From: Palsa-504 sp963739615
GTDB lineage: Bacteria > Actinomycetota > Actinomycetes > Streptosporangiales > Streptosporangiaceae
DNA length: 64,000 bases
NCBI GenBank assembly: GCA_963739615.1
Contig: CAVUBD010000017.1
Coordinates: 62,001-126,000, forward strand
Direction: 5' to 3'
The translations under genes and the position numbers were made by a program. The notes beneath the pieces are model-generated. The model had not been told where the DNA came from. It saw only the letters and a program-made list of their open reading frames with translations, and did no database searches. Below are positions 54,105 through 63,277 of the stretch, in pieces (the stretch's first letter is position 1; the number at the start of each line of letters is the position of its first letter).

Positions 54105-54241
54105 GCGGGGCCGCAAGGCTGCCTCACGTCCGAACGTCTGAAGAGCTACTCATGGCAACGCTCGCGGATCATCAGCAGCCAGCGCGTCGGCACCCTCGGC
54201 GCCCGGGGCTGCACCGTTGATGGTATCGACCTGCACCGGCA

Positions 54242-54278
54242 AGTTATCAGAGGTAATGGCCCATTATCTCCGATAACT
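54242..54278. repeat. AT-rich inverted repeat (possible recombination site)
   Basis: AGTTATC-A-GAGGTAATG and CATTATCTC-C-GATAACT form a near-perfect 16-17-bp inverted repeat around GCC. It stands out in this GC-rich window. It lacks a T-tract, so it is not a classical terminator. The arm-spacer-arm layout resembles tyrosine-recombinase core sites or mobile-element ends. Confidence 0.6.
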
Positions 54279-54580
54279 GGGACTCGCCGAATCATCCAGC
54301 GCAAAAACAACGATTAGCATCACGCCCAGATAACGGCTCCTAGGGCGGTCAGCCTGGGGGCTTACCAAGTAAGTCGGAAGGCGGCAATGGGCTGGTCGGC
54401 GTGGACGGGTGGTCAGCCTGGATCGGCGGCGACCTCGATGCTCCGGGCGGAGGACGACCGACCGTTACCGGTCGACGGGAAGATGGCGCAGGGCGCTGAG
54501 CTTGTCGGCCTCGGTGGGCTGGCTGTAGACGGCCTGGAGACCCTGAAGCTACGGGGAGCCGCAATATGCAACAGTCGGTG

Positions 54581-54602
54581 GGTTCCTGAGTTTGCCGATG
54601 GC
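54581..54602. repeat. 22-bp direct repeat, copy A
   Basis: GGTTCCTGAGTTTGCCGATG plus GC is identical to 54681-54702, exactly 100 bases downstream. It may reflect a decayed partial duplication of the 3' end of the adjacent TPR-gene remnant. Confidence 0.7.
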
Positions 54603-54680
54603 GCCCGGCGAGCCGATCGGGCTCGGACCAGGGCACGCGGAGTTGGCTGGCGGCCGACGAGTCGTTCTGCTCTTCCCTCA

Positions 54681-54702
54681 GGTTCCTGAGTTTGCCGATG
54701 GC
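54681..54702. repeat. 22-bp direct repeat, copy B
   Basis: Identical to 54581-54602. On the minus strand it encodes the end of the TPR remnant (KPSANSGT). Confidence 0.7.
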
Positions 54703-55075
54703 TTCCTGTCGGCCCGCTCGGCCCTGGGCTTCGTCTGGTCTGGTCTGTCGATCTGGCGGAGTTTGGCGCGGATCTGGCTGGCGTCGGGGTAACCGGGGCT
54801 CGGGCCGGGAATGTAGTGGCCGCGCTGGTCGAGGATATCCAAGGCATCCTGCCAGGCGCTGCGGGCGGCGGCCGGCTCGCCTGCTGCGTGGCAGTTGTCG
54901 CCGAGGGTGATCGAGAACAAGGGCCTTAAGGTAGCTGTCGCCGAGCTCCTCGAACAGGGCGAGGGACTGCTGATAGTACGTGGCGGCTTGCTGGGCCGAG
55001 GTGGTGGCAGGCGTAGCCGAGGCTGTCGAGCGTCTCAGCCTCGCCGAGGAGGTCGCACAGGTGCCGTCCGGCACT
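54690..55075 (-). pseudogene. TPR-domain remnant of an AfsR/NB-ARC-type regulator
   Basis: Three minus-strand frames give consecutive TPR pieces: ETLDSLGYACHHLG, then YYQQSLALFEELGDSYLKAL, then LGDNCHAAGEPAAARSAWQD and ALDILDQRGHY. They match the C-terminal TPR region of SARP/NB-ARC regulators. The N-terminal DNA-binding and NTPase domains are absent. At least two frame breaks are present. Confidence 0.65.
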
Positions 55076-55328
55076 TCGGCGCCGCCGGCCATCCCTGTAA
55101 CCACGATCATGCGTAACCGCCACTTGCGCGCGATTGCCGCCGGAAGCGGGAACTTGGCGTTCCTGCCGTCGTTATGGCGGGCGCGGAAGACCGGCGGGAA
55201 CGTCAGCCGGTCGGTCCGGCATCCGGCGCGGCATGTGAGGTTTGTCATGGGCGGGCGGGGCGGATGTCATCGGGACTGGTGATGGCGGGCACGGGCGGGG
55301 GCGCTGGTTCGCCGGGATGCTGGTTGGC

Positions 55329-56291
55329 ATGGACGACACCGGCATTATCACTGTCAGGGATCTGCGGCGCCGCTACGGCGGCTCAGGCGGGCGCGGTTTC
55401 GAGGCGGTCCGGGGGGTCACTTTCTCGGTCTGCCGTGGGGAGCTGTTCGCGTTGCTGGGCACCAACGGGGCGGGGAAGACGTCTACGATGGAGATGCTGG
55501 AGGGGCTGGCGCCGCCGACCCGGGGCACCGTGCGGGTGCTGGGCTGTGACCCGTGCCGCGACCGGGCCCGGGTCCGGCGCCGGCTGGGGATCATGCTGCA
55601 AGAGGGCGGGTTCCCCGCGGATCTGACTGTCGCGGAGACGGGGCGGATGTGGGCCGGGACGCTGAGTGCGCCCCGGCCGGTGCCAGAGGCGCTTGAACTG
55701 GCCGGACTCGGCCACCGTGCGGGGGTTGCGGTGCGATCTCTTTCTGGCGGTGAACGGCGCCGGCTGGATCTGGCGATGGCGATCCTGGGCCGCCCGGAGG
55801 TGCTGTTCCTCGATGAGCCCACCACCGGGCTGGACCCGGAGAGCCGCCGCCGCACGTGGCAGCTGATCCGCGAGCTGCTGGGATCGGGAACCACCATCAT
55901 GCTGACCACCCACTACCTGGAAGAGGCTGAAGAGCTGGCCGATCGCGTGGCGATCATGCACCAGGGCCGGATCGTGCGCGCCGGCACGCCCGCGGAGGTG
56001 GCGGCGTCGCAGCCGGCGCGCATTTCCTTCGAGCTCCCCGAGAACGCCCGCGAGCCGGTTCCCGAGATGGCGGGGACGCGGGCCAGTATCACCGGGCGAA
56101 GCGTGCTGCTGCAGACCGGGAACCTCCAGCGGACGCTGACCGCGCTGCTGGGGTGGGCGAACTCCCGGGATCTGGTGCTGGGCGCCCTTGACGCCCGGCC
56201 GGCCTCACTGCAGGAGGCCTTCCATGCTGTGGCGGCCTCCAGCGGCGGGCCAGTCACTGTGAGCGGCAACGCAGAGGATGTGGCGGCATGA
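55329..56291 (+). CDS. ABC transporter ATP-binding protein
   Basis: This 320-aa ATPase has Walker A GTNGAGKTSTM, Q-loop MLQEGGFPADL, the signature LSGGERRRLDLAM, Walker B VLFLDEPTTGLDP and the switch His in MLTTHYLEEAEELADR. It ends in a C-terminal regulatory domain seen in drug/antibiotic exporters of the DrrA type. The ATG at 55329 (MDDTGIITV) is likely; an ATG three codons upstream is also possible. Its stop overlaps the permease start by four bases. The four downstream genes form a compact unit. Confidence 0.93.
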   Translation: MDDTGIITVRDLRRRYGGSGGRGFEAVRGVTFSVCRGELFALLGTNGAGKTSTMEMLEGLAPPTRGTVRVLGCDPCRDRARVRRRLGIMLQEGGFPADLTVAETGRMWAGTLSAPRPVPEALELAGLGHRAGVAVRSLSGGERRRLDLAMAILGRPEVLFLDEPTTGLDPESRRRTWQLIRELLGSGTTIMLTTHYLEEAEELADRVAIMHQGRIVRAGTPAEVAASQPARISFELPENAREPVPEMAGTRASITGRSVLLQTGNLQRTLTALLGWANSRDLVLGALDARPASLQEAFHAVAASSGGPVTVSGNAEDVAA

Positions 56292-57106
56292 GTGCCGGGA
56301 TCGTGACGATGAGCAGTTCGAGGCGGCCGGGGCACCGGGTCGCGGCCCTGTTCCGGGCGGAGGGCGTGCTGCTGCGGCGCAATCGCATCGCGCTGCTGAA
56401 TGCCCTCGTCCTTCCCGCCGCCCTGGCCGGCTGGCTCAAGGCCTCCGGCCTTGACGCCGGCCTCTCCCGGGCGATGGGGGCGGCGATGCTCGTGACGTGG
56501 CTGACCGCGTTCGCGCTGCTGCTGCCCGTGTACTGCAACCTGGTGACCGCGCTGGTGGCACGCCGCGAACAGCTCGTGCTCAAGCGGTTGCGCGCGGGCG
56601 AGAGCACCGACGCCGAGATCCTCGCGGGGACCGCCGCGCCCGCCGTCGCGGTCGCCTGGATCCAGGTCGCCGTGGCCGCGGTCGCCGCGGTCGCTGTGTT
56701 CGGCATGAACCGGCCGGCCAACGCCCTGCTCGTGCTGGCCGCGCTGATCCTGGGGACAGCGGTGTTCGTGCTGCTGGCCGCGGTCACCGCCGCGGTGACC
56801 CGCACCGTGGAGATGGCGCAGCTCACGACGACGCCGGTGCTGATTCTCTCGTTTGCCTTCGGTGGCCTGCTGTTCCCGCTGGCCGGGCTGCCCGGGCCGC
56901 TGCGGTCGCTCGGGCAGGCGCTGCCGCTGACGCGGGTGCTGGACCTGCTGCGGCTCGGCCTGACCGGGACCGCCCCCGGCGGCGGTCACCTCGGCCTGGC
57001 AGCGAGCTTCGGCGCGGCAGCCGTCCCGGTGCTGGTGCTGGCGGCCTGGATCGCGGCGGGCGGATGGGCTGCGCGGCGCTGGTTCCGGTGGGAACCGCGG
57101 CGCTGA
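56288..57106 (+). CDS. ABC-2 type transporter permease
   Basis: This 272-aa integral membrane protein has six hydrophobic segments, including MGAAMLVTWLTAFALLLPV, AVAWIQVAVAAVAAVAVFGM, LLVLAALILGTAVFVLLAAV, TPVLILSFAFGGLLFPLAGL and PVLVLAAWIAAGGW. The RREQLVLKRLRAGE coupling loop is typical of ABC-2 permeases. It pairs with the preceding ATPase, probably exporting an antimicrobial or lipid. Confidence 0.9.
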   Translation: MSAGIVTMSSSRRPGHRVAALFRAEGVLLRRNRIALLNALVLPAALAGWLKASGLDAGLSRAMGAAMLVTWLTAFALLLPVYCNLVTALVARREQLVLKRLRAGESTDAEILAGTAAPAVAVAWIQVAVAAVAAVAVFGMNRPANALLVLAALILGTAVFVLLAAVTAAVTRTVEMAQLTTTPVLILSFAFGGLLFPLAGLPGPLRSLGQALPLTRVLDLLRLGLTGTAPGGGHLGLAASFGAAAVPVLVLAAWIAAGGWAARRWFRWEPRR

Positions 57107-57129
57107 CCGGTGTGTGACAGGCTGGTGAC

Positions 57130-58431
57130 GTGATGTTGCTGCGGTGGTGGAGCGGGCGGAGCAGTCCCGAGCGATTCGACTTCTACACCCGGGCCAGCCT
57201 GTACGCGCTGCTCGCCGCCGCGGGGCCCCTGCTCGCGCTGCCCCTCCTCGGGCAGCAGCAGCAGGTGCGGGTACCCGGCCTGATCGTCTTCCTGCTGCTG
57301 TACGTGGCGCAGGCGGTCGTCTGCGTCGCGCTGCTGCACGCCGGCTTGTCCTGTTACCTGGGCAGGGGGCCACGGCCGAAGAGGTGGCTGGTCGCCTCGG
57401 CTGCCGCGCTGACCGCGGCCGGGGTGCTCGCGGGAGCCGCGGCCTTCCCCGCCTTCACCCGGCCCCCGGCGGGCGCGTTCCCGGTGAGCTTGCTCGCGGC
57501 CATGCTCTTCTGCGGCGCGCTGACGGTGGCGCTCACGCCGCTGCTGGGCGTGGCCGCGCTGGTCGCTGTGATCCTGGTGAGCGCGGCCGCGGCCAGCGGC
57601 TTGTCCGCGGGCACCGGCGCCGGCGCCTCCGGGCACGCGGTCGCCGGGGGATTCATGGTCTATGCCCTTTTCATCGGCGGCTTGGTGGTCGCCTGCCGCG
57701 GCTCGGCGTGGACGCTGCGGATCATGTGGGAACTCGACCGGTCCCGGGCCGTGCAGGCCCGGCTGTCCGTCGCCGAGGAACGGCTGCGTTTCGCCCGCGA
57801 CCTGCACGACGTGCTCGGCCGGAACCTGTCCCTGATCGCGGTGACGAGCGAGCTCGCCGGGCAGCTGGCGCGCCGCGGCGACGAAGAAGCCGCCGCCGGG
57901 CACATGGTCGAGGTGCGCCGGGTGGCCCATGAGTCGCTGCGGGAGATGCGCGCGGTCGTCAGCGGGTACCGCACCGCCGACCTCGGCACCGAGCTGGCCG
58001 GTGCCCAGGATGTCCTGCGCTCGGCCGGGGTGCGCTGCCGCATCATCGGCGATGCGGCGGGCCTTCCCGCTGACGTGCAGGCAGCCCTGGGCTGGGTCGT
58101 GCGTGAGGGCACCACCAACGTCATCCGGCACAGCGACGCCACCGCCTGCACCATCGACCTCCGCGTCCTGGACTCACCGGGCACCGCCCGCACGGTGACA
58201 CTGCGCATGGACAACGACCGCGTGCGCTCTTTGGACGCCGGCGCTGGCGGGACCGGCCTGCGGGGGCTCAGCGAGCGGCTGGCCGGCCTCGGCGGCAGCA
58301 TCACCGCCCAGCATCCCCGCAGCGGCCACTTCCGGCTCGAGGCCAGCCTGCCCGCCTCGGGTGCCGCCGCGGACCCGCCCGCTCCGGGCCAGCCCGCGCC
58401 CGCGGTCACCACCGAAAAGCCGGTGCCGTGA
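57130..58431 (+). CDS. DesK/NarL-type sensor histidine kinase
   Basis: This 433-aa kinase has an N-terminal domain of about five transmembrane helices (residues 20-200). A HisKA_3 region follows with the phospho-acceptor His in RLRFARDLHDVLGRNLSL. The HATPase domain has WVVREGTTNVIRHSDA (N box) and GGTGLRGLSERLAGLGG. A Pro/Ala-rich tail ends in EKPVP. No extracellular sensor domain is apparent, so it may sense membrane state or the adjacent exporter. It overlaps the response regulator gene by four bases. Confidence 0.92.
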   Translation: MMLLRWWSGRSSPERFDFYTRASLYALLAAAGPLLALPLLGQQQQVRVPGLIVFLLLYVAQAVVCVALLHAGLSCYLGRGPRPKRWLVASAAALTAAGVLAGAAAFPAFTRPPAGAFPVSLLAAMLFCGALTVALTPLLGVAALVAVILVSAAAASGLSAGTGAGASGHAVAGGFMVYALFIGGLVVACRGSAWTLRIMWELDRSRAVQARLSVAEERLRFARDLHDVLGRNLSLIAVTSELAGQLARRGDEEAAAGHMVEVRRVAHESLREMRAVVSGYRTADLGTELAGAQDVLRSAGVRCRIIGDAAGLPADVQAALGWVVREGTTNVIRHSDATACTIDLRVLDSPGTARTVTLRMDNDRVRSLDAGAGGTGLRGLSERLAGLGGSITAQHPRSGHFRLEASLPASGAAADPPAPGQPAPAVTTEKPVP

Positions 58432-59033
58432 TCCGCGTGCTCCTCGCCGACGACGAGAACCTCATCCGCTCCGCACTGGCCTCCCTGCTGGCGATCCAGG
58501 AGGACCTGGAGGTCGTGGCCCAGGCAGCCTCCGGCGACGAGGCACTCGCGATGGCCCGCCAGTACCGCCCGGACGTGGCCGTCCTGGATCTGCAGATGCC
58601 CGGCCCCGACGGGATCGCTGTCGCCCAGGCGCTGGTCACCGAGCTGCCCGCCTGCGCCAGCCTCATCCTCACCAGCTACGGACCGCCAGGGCACCTCAAG
58701 CGGGCCCTCGCCGCCGGCGTCCGCGGGTTCCTGCCGAAGACCGTCTCGGCCCAGGTACTGGCCGATGTGGTGCGCACCGTCCACCGCGGCGGCCGCTACG
58801 TCGACCCCGAACTCGCCGCCGACGCCATCAGCGCCGGGGACAGCCCGCTCACCCCCCGCGAGGCCGACGTCCTGGAACTCGCGGCAGACGGCACCCCCGT
58901 CGGGGAAATCGCACAGCGCGCAGCCCTGTCACCCGGCACAGTCCGCAACTACCTGTCCTCCGCAGCCTCCAAGCTCGGCGCCGCCAACCGCCACGAGGCG
59001 GTCCAGATGGCACGCTCCCGCGGCTGGATCTGA
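58428..59033 (+). CDS. LuxR-family response regulator
   Basis: This 201-aa regulator has a receiver domain (VLLADDENLIRSAL, phospho-Asp in AVLDLQMPGPDG, conserved Lys in FLPKTVSA). Its GerE/LuxR helix-turn-helix is TPREADVLELAADGTPVGEI and LSPGTVRNYLSSAASKL. It likely controls the adjacent ABC exporter genes in response to the kinase. Its 3' end abuts a truncated gene on the opposite strand. Confidence 0.93.
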   Translation: MIRVLLADDENLIRSALASLLAIQEDLEVVAQAASGDEALAMARQYRPDVAVLDLQMPGPDGIAVAQALVTELPACASLILTSYGPPGHLKRALAAGVRGFLPKTVSAQVLADVVRTVHRGGRYVDPELAADAISAGDSPLTPREADVLELAADGTPVGEIAQRAALSPGTVRNYLSSAASKLGAANRHEAVQMARSRGWI

Positions 59034-59074
59034 CCGCACAGGCGACAGGACCGCGGACCCGCCTTCGGCGCCCC

Positions 59075-59761
59075 AGGAGGCAGCGCAGGAATAATCTCCC
59101 CGGTGCGATTCATCGGCGTCTTGCCGGAAGCTGCCGCCGAAGTCCCATCCGGCCAGGCCGTCGGCGAACGCCAGGTTGCGCGGCTCGAAACGCGGCCCGC
59201 CGAGGAACGGCCCGAGCAGATCGCCGCCGCAGACCGGCACCGCCAGCTGCTCCATCACCGCGTCGCTCACCCGGACCGGAGCGCCGGTCCCGGCCGCGAG
59301 CGCCAGGGCGTATCCCACATGTGCTGCCACGGTGTGCTGCGGCCCGGGGGCGCTGGCGAACTCGATCCGTGCCGTGCCCGACGGCGGCGGGCCATGGGGC
59401 GGCGGGCCTTCGGGTGGCTGGCCCAGCCACGGAGGCGTGTCCGGCCACGGAGGCGGACCCGCGGTCAGCGTGGCGTCCAGCTCGTCGATGTCCACTGCGG
59501 TCACGGTGACGCCTGCCGCGCGCAGCAGCTCGACGGTGACATCCTCCCCCCCCGGGCGGCGGCGGCAGCGGCGGGACATGCCCGGTCGGCGGACCGAGAA
59601 GCTGCCATACGCCATGACCCTCTGGCCCCGGCAGCCAGATCGGCAGTGCCCGCCCGCCCGCCCGGGTCGTCGGCGAGCACGATGAGGAACGCAAAGACCG
59701 CGAACCCGCCGGGCTGTCTTCCCGGCCAGGGCTCAGCATGCGCGATCCGGACTGTGGTCAC
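59075..59761 (-). pseudogene. Truncated, frame-broken conserved actinobacterial protein (bifunctional-nuclease-like N-terminus)
   Basis: The start VTTVRIAHAEPWPGRQPGG leads to ALPIWLPGPEGHGVW, reminiscent of DUF151/bifunctional nuclease proteins. Later pieces in two more frames give DVTVELLRAAGVTVTAVDID and RFEPRNLAFADGLAGWDFGG. Breaks are near 59555 and 59660. The C-terminal domain expected after the last segment is missing, cut off near the response regulator end. Poly-C/G tracts (CCCCCCCC around 59546) make slippage or sequencing error possible. Confidence 0.55.
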
Positions 59762-60386
59762 GGCGAGCTCCCCTCGGCGAGGTCTACCCCCTTAGTATCG
59801 GGTTAGATCCGGCCGCTGCCAGGTCACCGGCAATGGGTGCAGGCCTGCCTCCCCGGCCGCCGCGCCATCCCCAGCCGGCCCTGCCCTGCCCTGCAGGCAC
59901 AGTGCCATCTCCTACCAGGGCAGGCGGGCCGGGGACCTGGACACCGCTGCGGTGCTGCCCAGCCGCGGCCATGTGGGTCAGGGTCGGCGACAGACCGCAG
60001 GTCCCGCCGCGGACGGAGGTGTGGCGTAGACGATGATGACGCCAAGATCCCAGAGCATTATGCCGCTGAGGTGGCCCGTTTCTTCCTAGCCCACGACCGC
60101 TGGCTGTTCGGGCACGCATGCCCCCCGTGACCGGGAACTCGCCGCGGACATGGTCGTCGCCAGCTTCGACGCCGTGTTCACCGCCGATGGCACCTACATC
60201 GAGAGCGGGACGAACTGGGGGAGGCGGCTCTGGCTCGCCGGCGGCCCCGGGCTGACCCCGCATTAGTCCGGAGTCAACCCGGTCACTCCAGCCACACGGC
60301 ACGTTCACCTCCCCGATTTGTCCCGCTTCCGGCTTCGCGGCACCCGCAATCGCGCGAGTACGCGACCACCAGGGCGACGTCGATGT
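59762..60386. other. Intergenic region with a sigma-factor-like fragment
   Basis: No intact gene is supported. On the plus strand around 60065-60160, two frames give VARFFLAHDRWLFGHA and ELAADMVVASFDAVFTAD, resembling the N-terminal part of an ECF sigma factor, but the homology is short and frame-broken. The rest shows nothing recognisable. Confidence 0.4.
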
Positions 60387-61046
60387 TCAGACGAGGCGGT
60401 GTTCGTAGGCGTAGACGACGACCTGGACGCGGTCACGCAGCCCGAGCTTCATCAGGATCCGGGCGACGTGGGTCTTGACGGTGGGCTCGCTGACGAATGC
60501 CGCGGCGGCGATCTCGGCGTTGGACAGGCCGCGGGCGATCAGGCGCAGGATGTCGGCCTCGCGCGGGGTCAGCTGTTGCAGCTCGGGCGGTGGAGTGCGC
60601 GTTCCGTCTGGGGGCCGCTGCACGAAGGCCTCGATGAGCCGGCGGGTGATCACCGGGGAGAGCAGGGATTCCCCTCTTGCGACGGTGTGGATCGCGGCGA
60701 CGAGCTGTTCTGGCGGCATATCCTTCAGGACGAACCCGCTGGCCCCGGCTCGAAGCGCCTCGTAGACGTAGTCGTCGAGGTCGAAGGTTGTCAGGATGAT
60801 GACGTGCGGGTCCTGGTCGCCGCCGGCGAGCAGGCGACGGGTGGCCTCCAGCCCGTCCATGCCCGGCATCCGCACATCCATCAGGACGACGTCCGGGTGC
60901 GTGTCGTTGGCGACGAGCACCGCCTGGTTCCCGTCGGCCGCCTCGCCGACGACCTCGAGATCGGCTTCGACCTCGAGAATCATGCGCAGGCCCGTCCGCA
61001 CCAGGGCCTGGTCGTCGGCGATCATGACGCGGACGGGTGCGCTCAC
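60387..61046 (-). CDS. NarL-family response regulator
   Basis: This 219-aa regulator has the receiver acidic pocket (MIADDQALVRTGLRM), phospho-Asp in VVLMDVRMPGMDGL, Thr/Lys in ILTTFDLDD and GFVLKDMPPE, then the LuxR-type HTH (TPREADILRLIARGLSNAEI, EPTVKTHVARILMKLGL). It ends DRVQVVVYAYEHRLV, typical of this subfamily. The ATG overlaps the kinase stop by four bases. Confidence 0.94.
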   Translation of the reverse strand: MSAPVRVMIADDQALVRTGLRMILEVEADLEVVGEAADGNQAVLVANDTHPDVVLMDVRMPGMDGLEATRRLLAGGDQDPHVIILTTFDLDDYVYEALRAGASGFVLKDMPPEQLVAAIHTVARGESLLSPVITRRLIEAFVQRPPDGTRTPPPELQQLTPREADILRLIARGLSNAEIAAAAFVSEPTVKTHVARILMKLGLRDRVQVVVYAYEHRLV

Positions 61047-62260
61047 GTTCGGGTCCTGACCGGGAGATAGGCGCGGACAACATAGCCGCCGTCGGTGCCG
61101 GGGCCGCTCTCCAGCCGTCCGCCGTAAAGGCTCAGCCGTTCCCGCATGCCGGCGTGACCGAACCCGGTGTGCGGGCCGTGCGGCCGGCGGTGGCCGTCGT
61201 TGCCAACCTCGATGCGCAGCTCGTCGGCCGCCCAGCCGACCCGGACCCAGGCTCGCGCCGGGCAGGCGTGCTTGAGCGCGTTCGTCAGCGACTCCTGGAC
61301 CACGCGGAAGGCGGTGAGGTCGACCCCGGGCGGAAGATCGTGCGGTTCACCTTCGAACGCCACATCCACGGGCAGGCCCGCCTCGCGCACCGTGGCGATC
61401 AGCGCATCGAGTGACTGCATGCCGGGTTGCGGCGAATATGCAGCTGCCGAATCTTCCTCCTTGAGGAGGCCCACGAGCCGGCGCATCTCCGACATCGCGT
61501 CGCGGCCGGTCTGTTCGACCGACAGCAGGGACTCCCGCTCGCGAACCTGGCCGGGGAGCAGCAAACGACGCACGGCGCCTGCTTGCATGGTCATCACCGA
61601 CACCGAATGCGCGATGATGTCGTGCAGCTCCCGCGCGATGCGCTGCCGTTCCTCGGTCACTGCCCGGCGGGCCGCCTCGTCCTGTTCGTGCTCGAACCGG
61701 ACCGCCCGCTCCTCGGCCAGACGCGCTTGACTGACCGGCCGGCGGGCGAGCAGCCCGGCACCCCAAGCGATAGACATGAAGGCGCCGACGGCCAGCCAGT
61801 TCGCGACGCTGCGCTCCGGATTGCGCCACTCGGCCAGGCTCGCGGCGACCCAGACCACGCCGAGGCCCAGCAGCCCGACGCGCCCGACGGCGAGGTAGCC
61901 ACTGAGGCCGCACACGAACATGACCAGCAGGTAGACGAAGGACGAGTTCAGCAGCCAGGCGGGTGCGGGGATCGCGGCCAGTCCGACGGCTGCCAGCGCG
62001 GACAGCGGCCCGATCACGCCGATGCGCCGGCGGAGCGCGACAAGCCCGACCGCCGCGCAGAGGGCGACGACCACGACGGCTTCCGGCGCCCGGTCGTAGC
62101 GACGTCCGCCAACGGTGACCATCGGGCTGACCAGATCCTCGATCAGCGCTCCGAGCGCGAAGACCCCGGCCAGCGCAGTCGGCGCGTACCGCTCGACTCG
62201 CCCGCCCAGACCGATTCCCACGAGTCGGACACTACCGCCGCAACCGGGCAGCCGCGTCAT
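61043..62260 (-). CDS. Sensor histidine kinase (HisKA_3)
   Basis: This 405-aa kinase has an N-terminal membrane domain of four to five helices (about residues 25-180), then RQRIARELHDIIAHSVSVMT with the phosphorylated His. Its ATP-binding domain has VVQESLTNALKHACPARAW and HTGFGHAGMRERLSLYGG. It partners the downstream response regulator. It is divergent from the CPBP protease gene; the 131-base interval probably contains both promoters. An internal alternative start is possible near the first transmembrane helix. Confidence 0.92.
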   Translation of the reverse strand: MTRLPGCGGSVRLVGIGLGGRVERYAPTALAGVFALGALIEDLVSPMVTVGGRRYDRAPEAVVVVALCAAVGLVALRRRIGVIGPLSALAAVGLAAIPAPAWLLNSSFVYLLVMFVCGLSGYLAVGRVGLLGLGVVWVAASLAEWRNPERSVANWLAVGAFMSIAWGAGLLARRPVSQARLAEERAVRFEHEQDEAARRAVTEERQRIARELHDIIAHSVSVMTMQAGAVRRLLLPGQVRERESLLSVEQTGRDAMSEMRRLVGLLKEEDSAAAYSPQPGMQSLDALIATVREAGLPVDVAFEGEPHDLPPGVDLTAFRVVQESLTNALKHACPARAWVRVGWAADELRIEVGNDGHRRPHGPHTGFGHAGMRERLSLYGGRLESGPGTDGGYVVRAYLPVRTRT

Positions 62261-62391
62261 CCCTGAGGACGACAGGGAACACGCCGCCGGGACGACTCGG
62301 AAGGGTCCGGCAGACCGACGATTCCGGCCACCCAGATCCCTAACGTTCCGGACAGGAGGCGCTCACCGGGCGCCCAGGGAGGAACCACGAC

Positions 62392-63189
62392 ATGCCTGCT
62401 TCGCAGCCACCCGTCCTCGCCGGCCCGCAGTCGCTCGCCGCCGGCAGGCCACAGGTCCACATCCCGCAGTACCGCCGGCGATCCATCCTCGCGGTGTGGG
62501 CCGCCGCCACGGCGCCCATGGCCGTCCTGGCGTGGGTCGCCGCTCCGCATCTGGCACCGATGTTCACCGGGCCGGCGCCACTGGGCCGGGCGCTGATCCT
62601 GGTCCTGGGCGGCGGGCTGGCCTGGCAGTTCGTGCTGGTCGCCGGGCTGGTATTCGCCGAGCAGCGCAGCCTGCGCTGGTCCGTCGTGCGGGAGGCGCTG
62701 TGGCTGCGACAGCCACGAAGCCCCCGTACCGGGCGAGCGGGCGGCCGGCTCTGGCTGCTGCTGATCCCGCTGATGGCGGGCCTTGCCGCCGAAGAGCTGA
62801 TCCCGCAGATCAGCCACCCGATGACCCGCGACTTCGGCGCCGTGGTGGGGACGCATTCCTTCCACACGTTCCTGCACGGTAACTGGACATGGTTCGCGAT
62901 CATCATCGTCGTATTGACCTTCAACACCGTGCTCGGTGAGGAACTGCTGTTCCGCGGCTTCCTGCTGCCCCGGATGAACGGCGCGTTCGGTGACCGGGAC
63001 TGGCTCGCCAACGGGATCCTGTTCGCGATCTACCACCTGCACGTCCCGTGGGTCATCCCGGGCGCGCTCGTTGACACCTTCCTGCTCGCCTACCCCAGCA
63101 AGCGATACCGCAGCGCCTGGATCGGTATCTGCGTCCACAGCGCTCAGACCGTCGTCCTCGGCCTCGGCGTCCTTGCGGTAGTCCTATAG
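62392..63189 (+). CDS. CPBP-family intramembrane metalloprotease
   Basis: This 265-aa protein has the CAAX-protease/bacteriocin-processing (CPBP, ABI) motifs: E183-E184xxxR188 in GEELLFRGFLLP, then FAIYHLHVPW and VHSAQTVVLG. Several transmembrane helices surround them. CPBP proteins process prenylated proteins or bacteriocins, confer immunity or act in signalling. Divergent transcription from a two-component system suggests control by that system. Confidence 0.9.
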   Translation: MPASQPPVLAGPQSLAAGRPQVHIPQYRRRSILAVWAAATAPMAVLAWVAAPHLAPMFTGPAPLGRALILVLGGGLAWQFVLVAGLVFAEQRSLRWSVVREALWLRQPRSPRTGRAGGRLWLLLIPLMAGLAAEELIPQISHPMTRDFGAVVGTHSFHTFLHGNWTWFAIIIVVLTFNTVLGEELLFRGFLLPRMNGAFGDRDWLANGILFAIYHLHVPWVIPGALVDTFLLAYPSKRYRSAWIGICVHSAQTVVLGLGVLAVVL

Positions 63190-63277
63190 CGAAGACTCGC
63201 CGATGCCGACGGGATTCGCACAGGTTCCGCCGGGCGGGGCCGGCGGCTGTGATGGCTAGCGGGCGCCGGCCGGGTGT

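Larger units (their letters stand above)
54105..54689. other. Intergenic region with palindrome and direct repeat
   Basis: No gene is supported. It holds a strong AT-rich palindrome at 54242-54278 and one copy of a 22-bp direct repeat at 54581-54602. The region beyond 54349 may contain degraded ends of the TPR gene fragment on the minus strand. Confidence 0.55.

Noticed and set aside
59833..60130. Overlapping short frames with Pro/Arg-rich products
   Set aside because: All six frames are open here because of high GC; only the brief sigma-like stretch has any resemblance, and it is broken.
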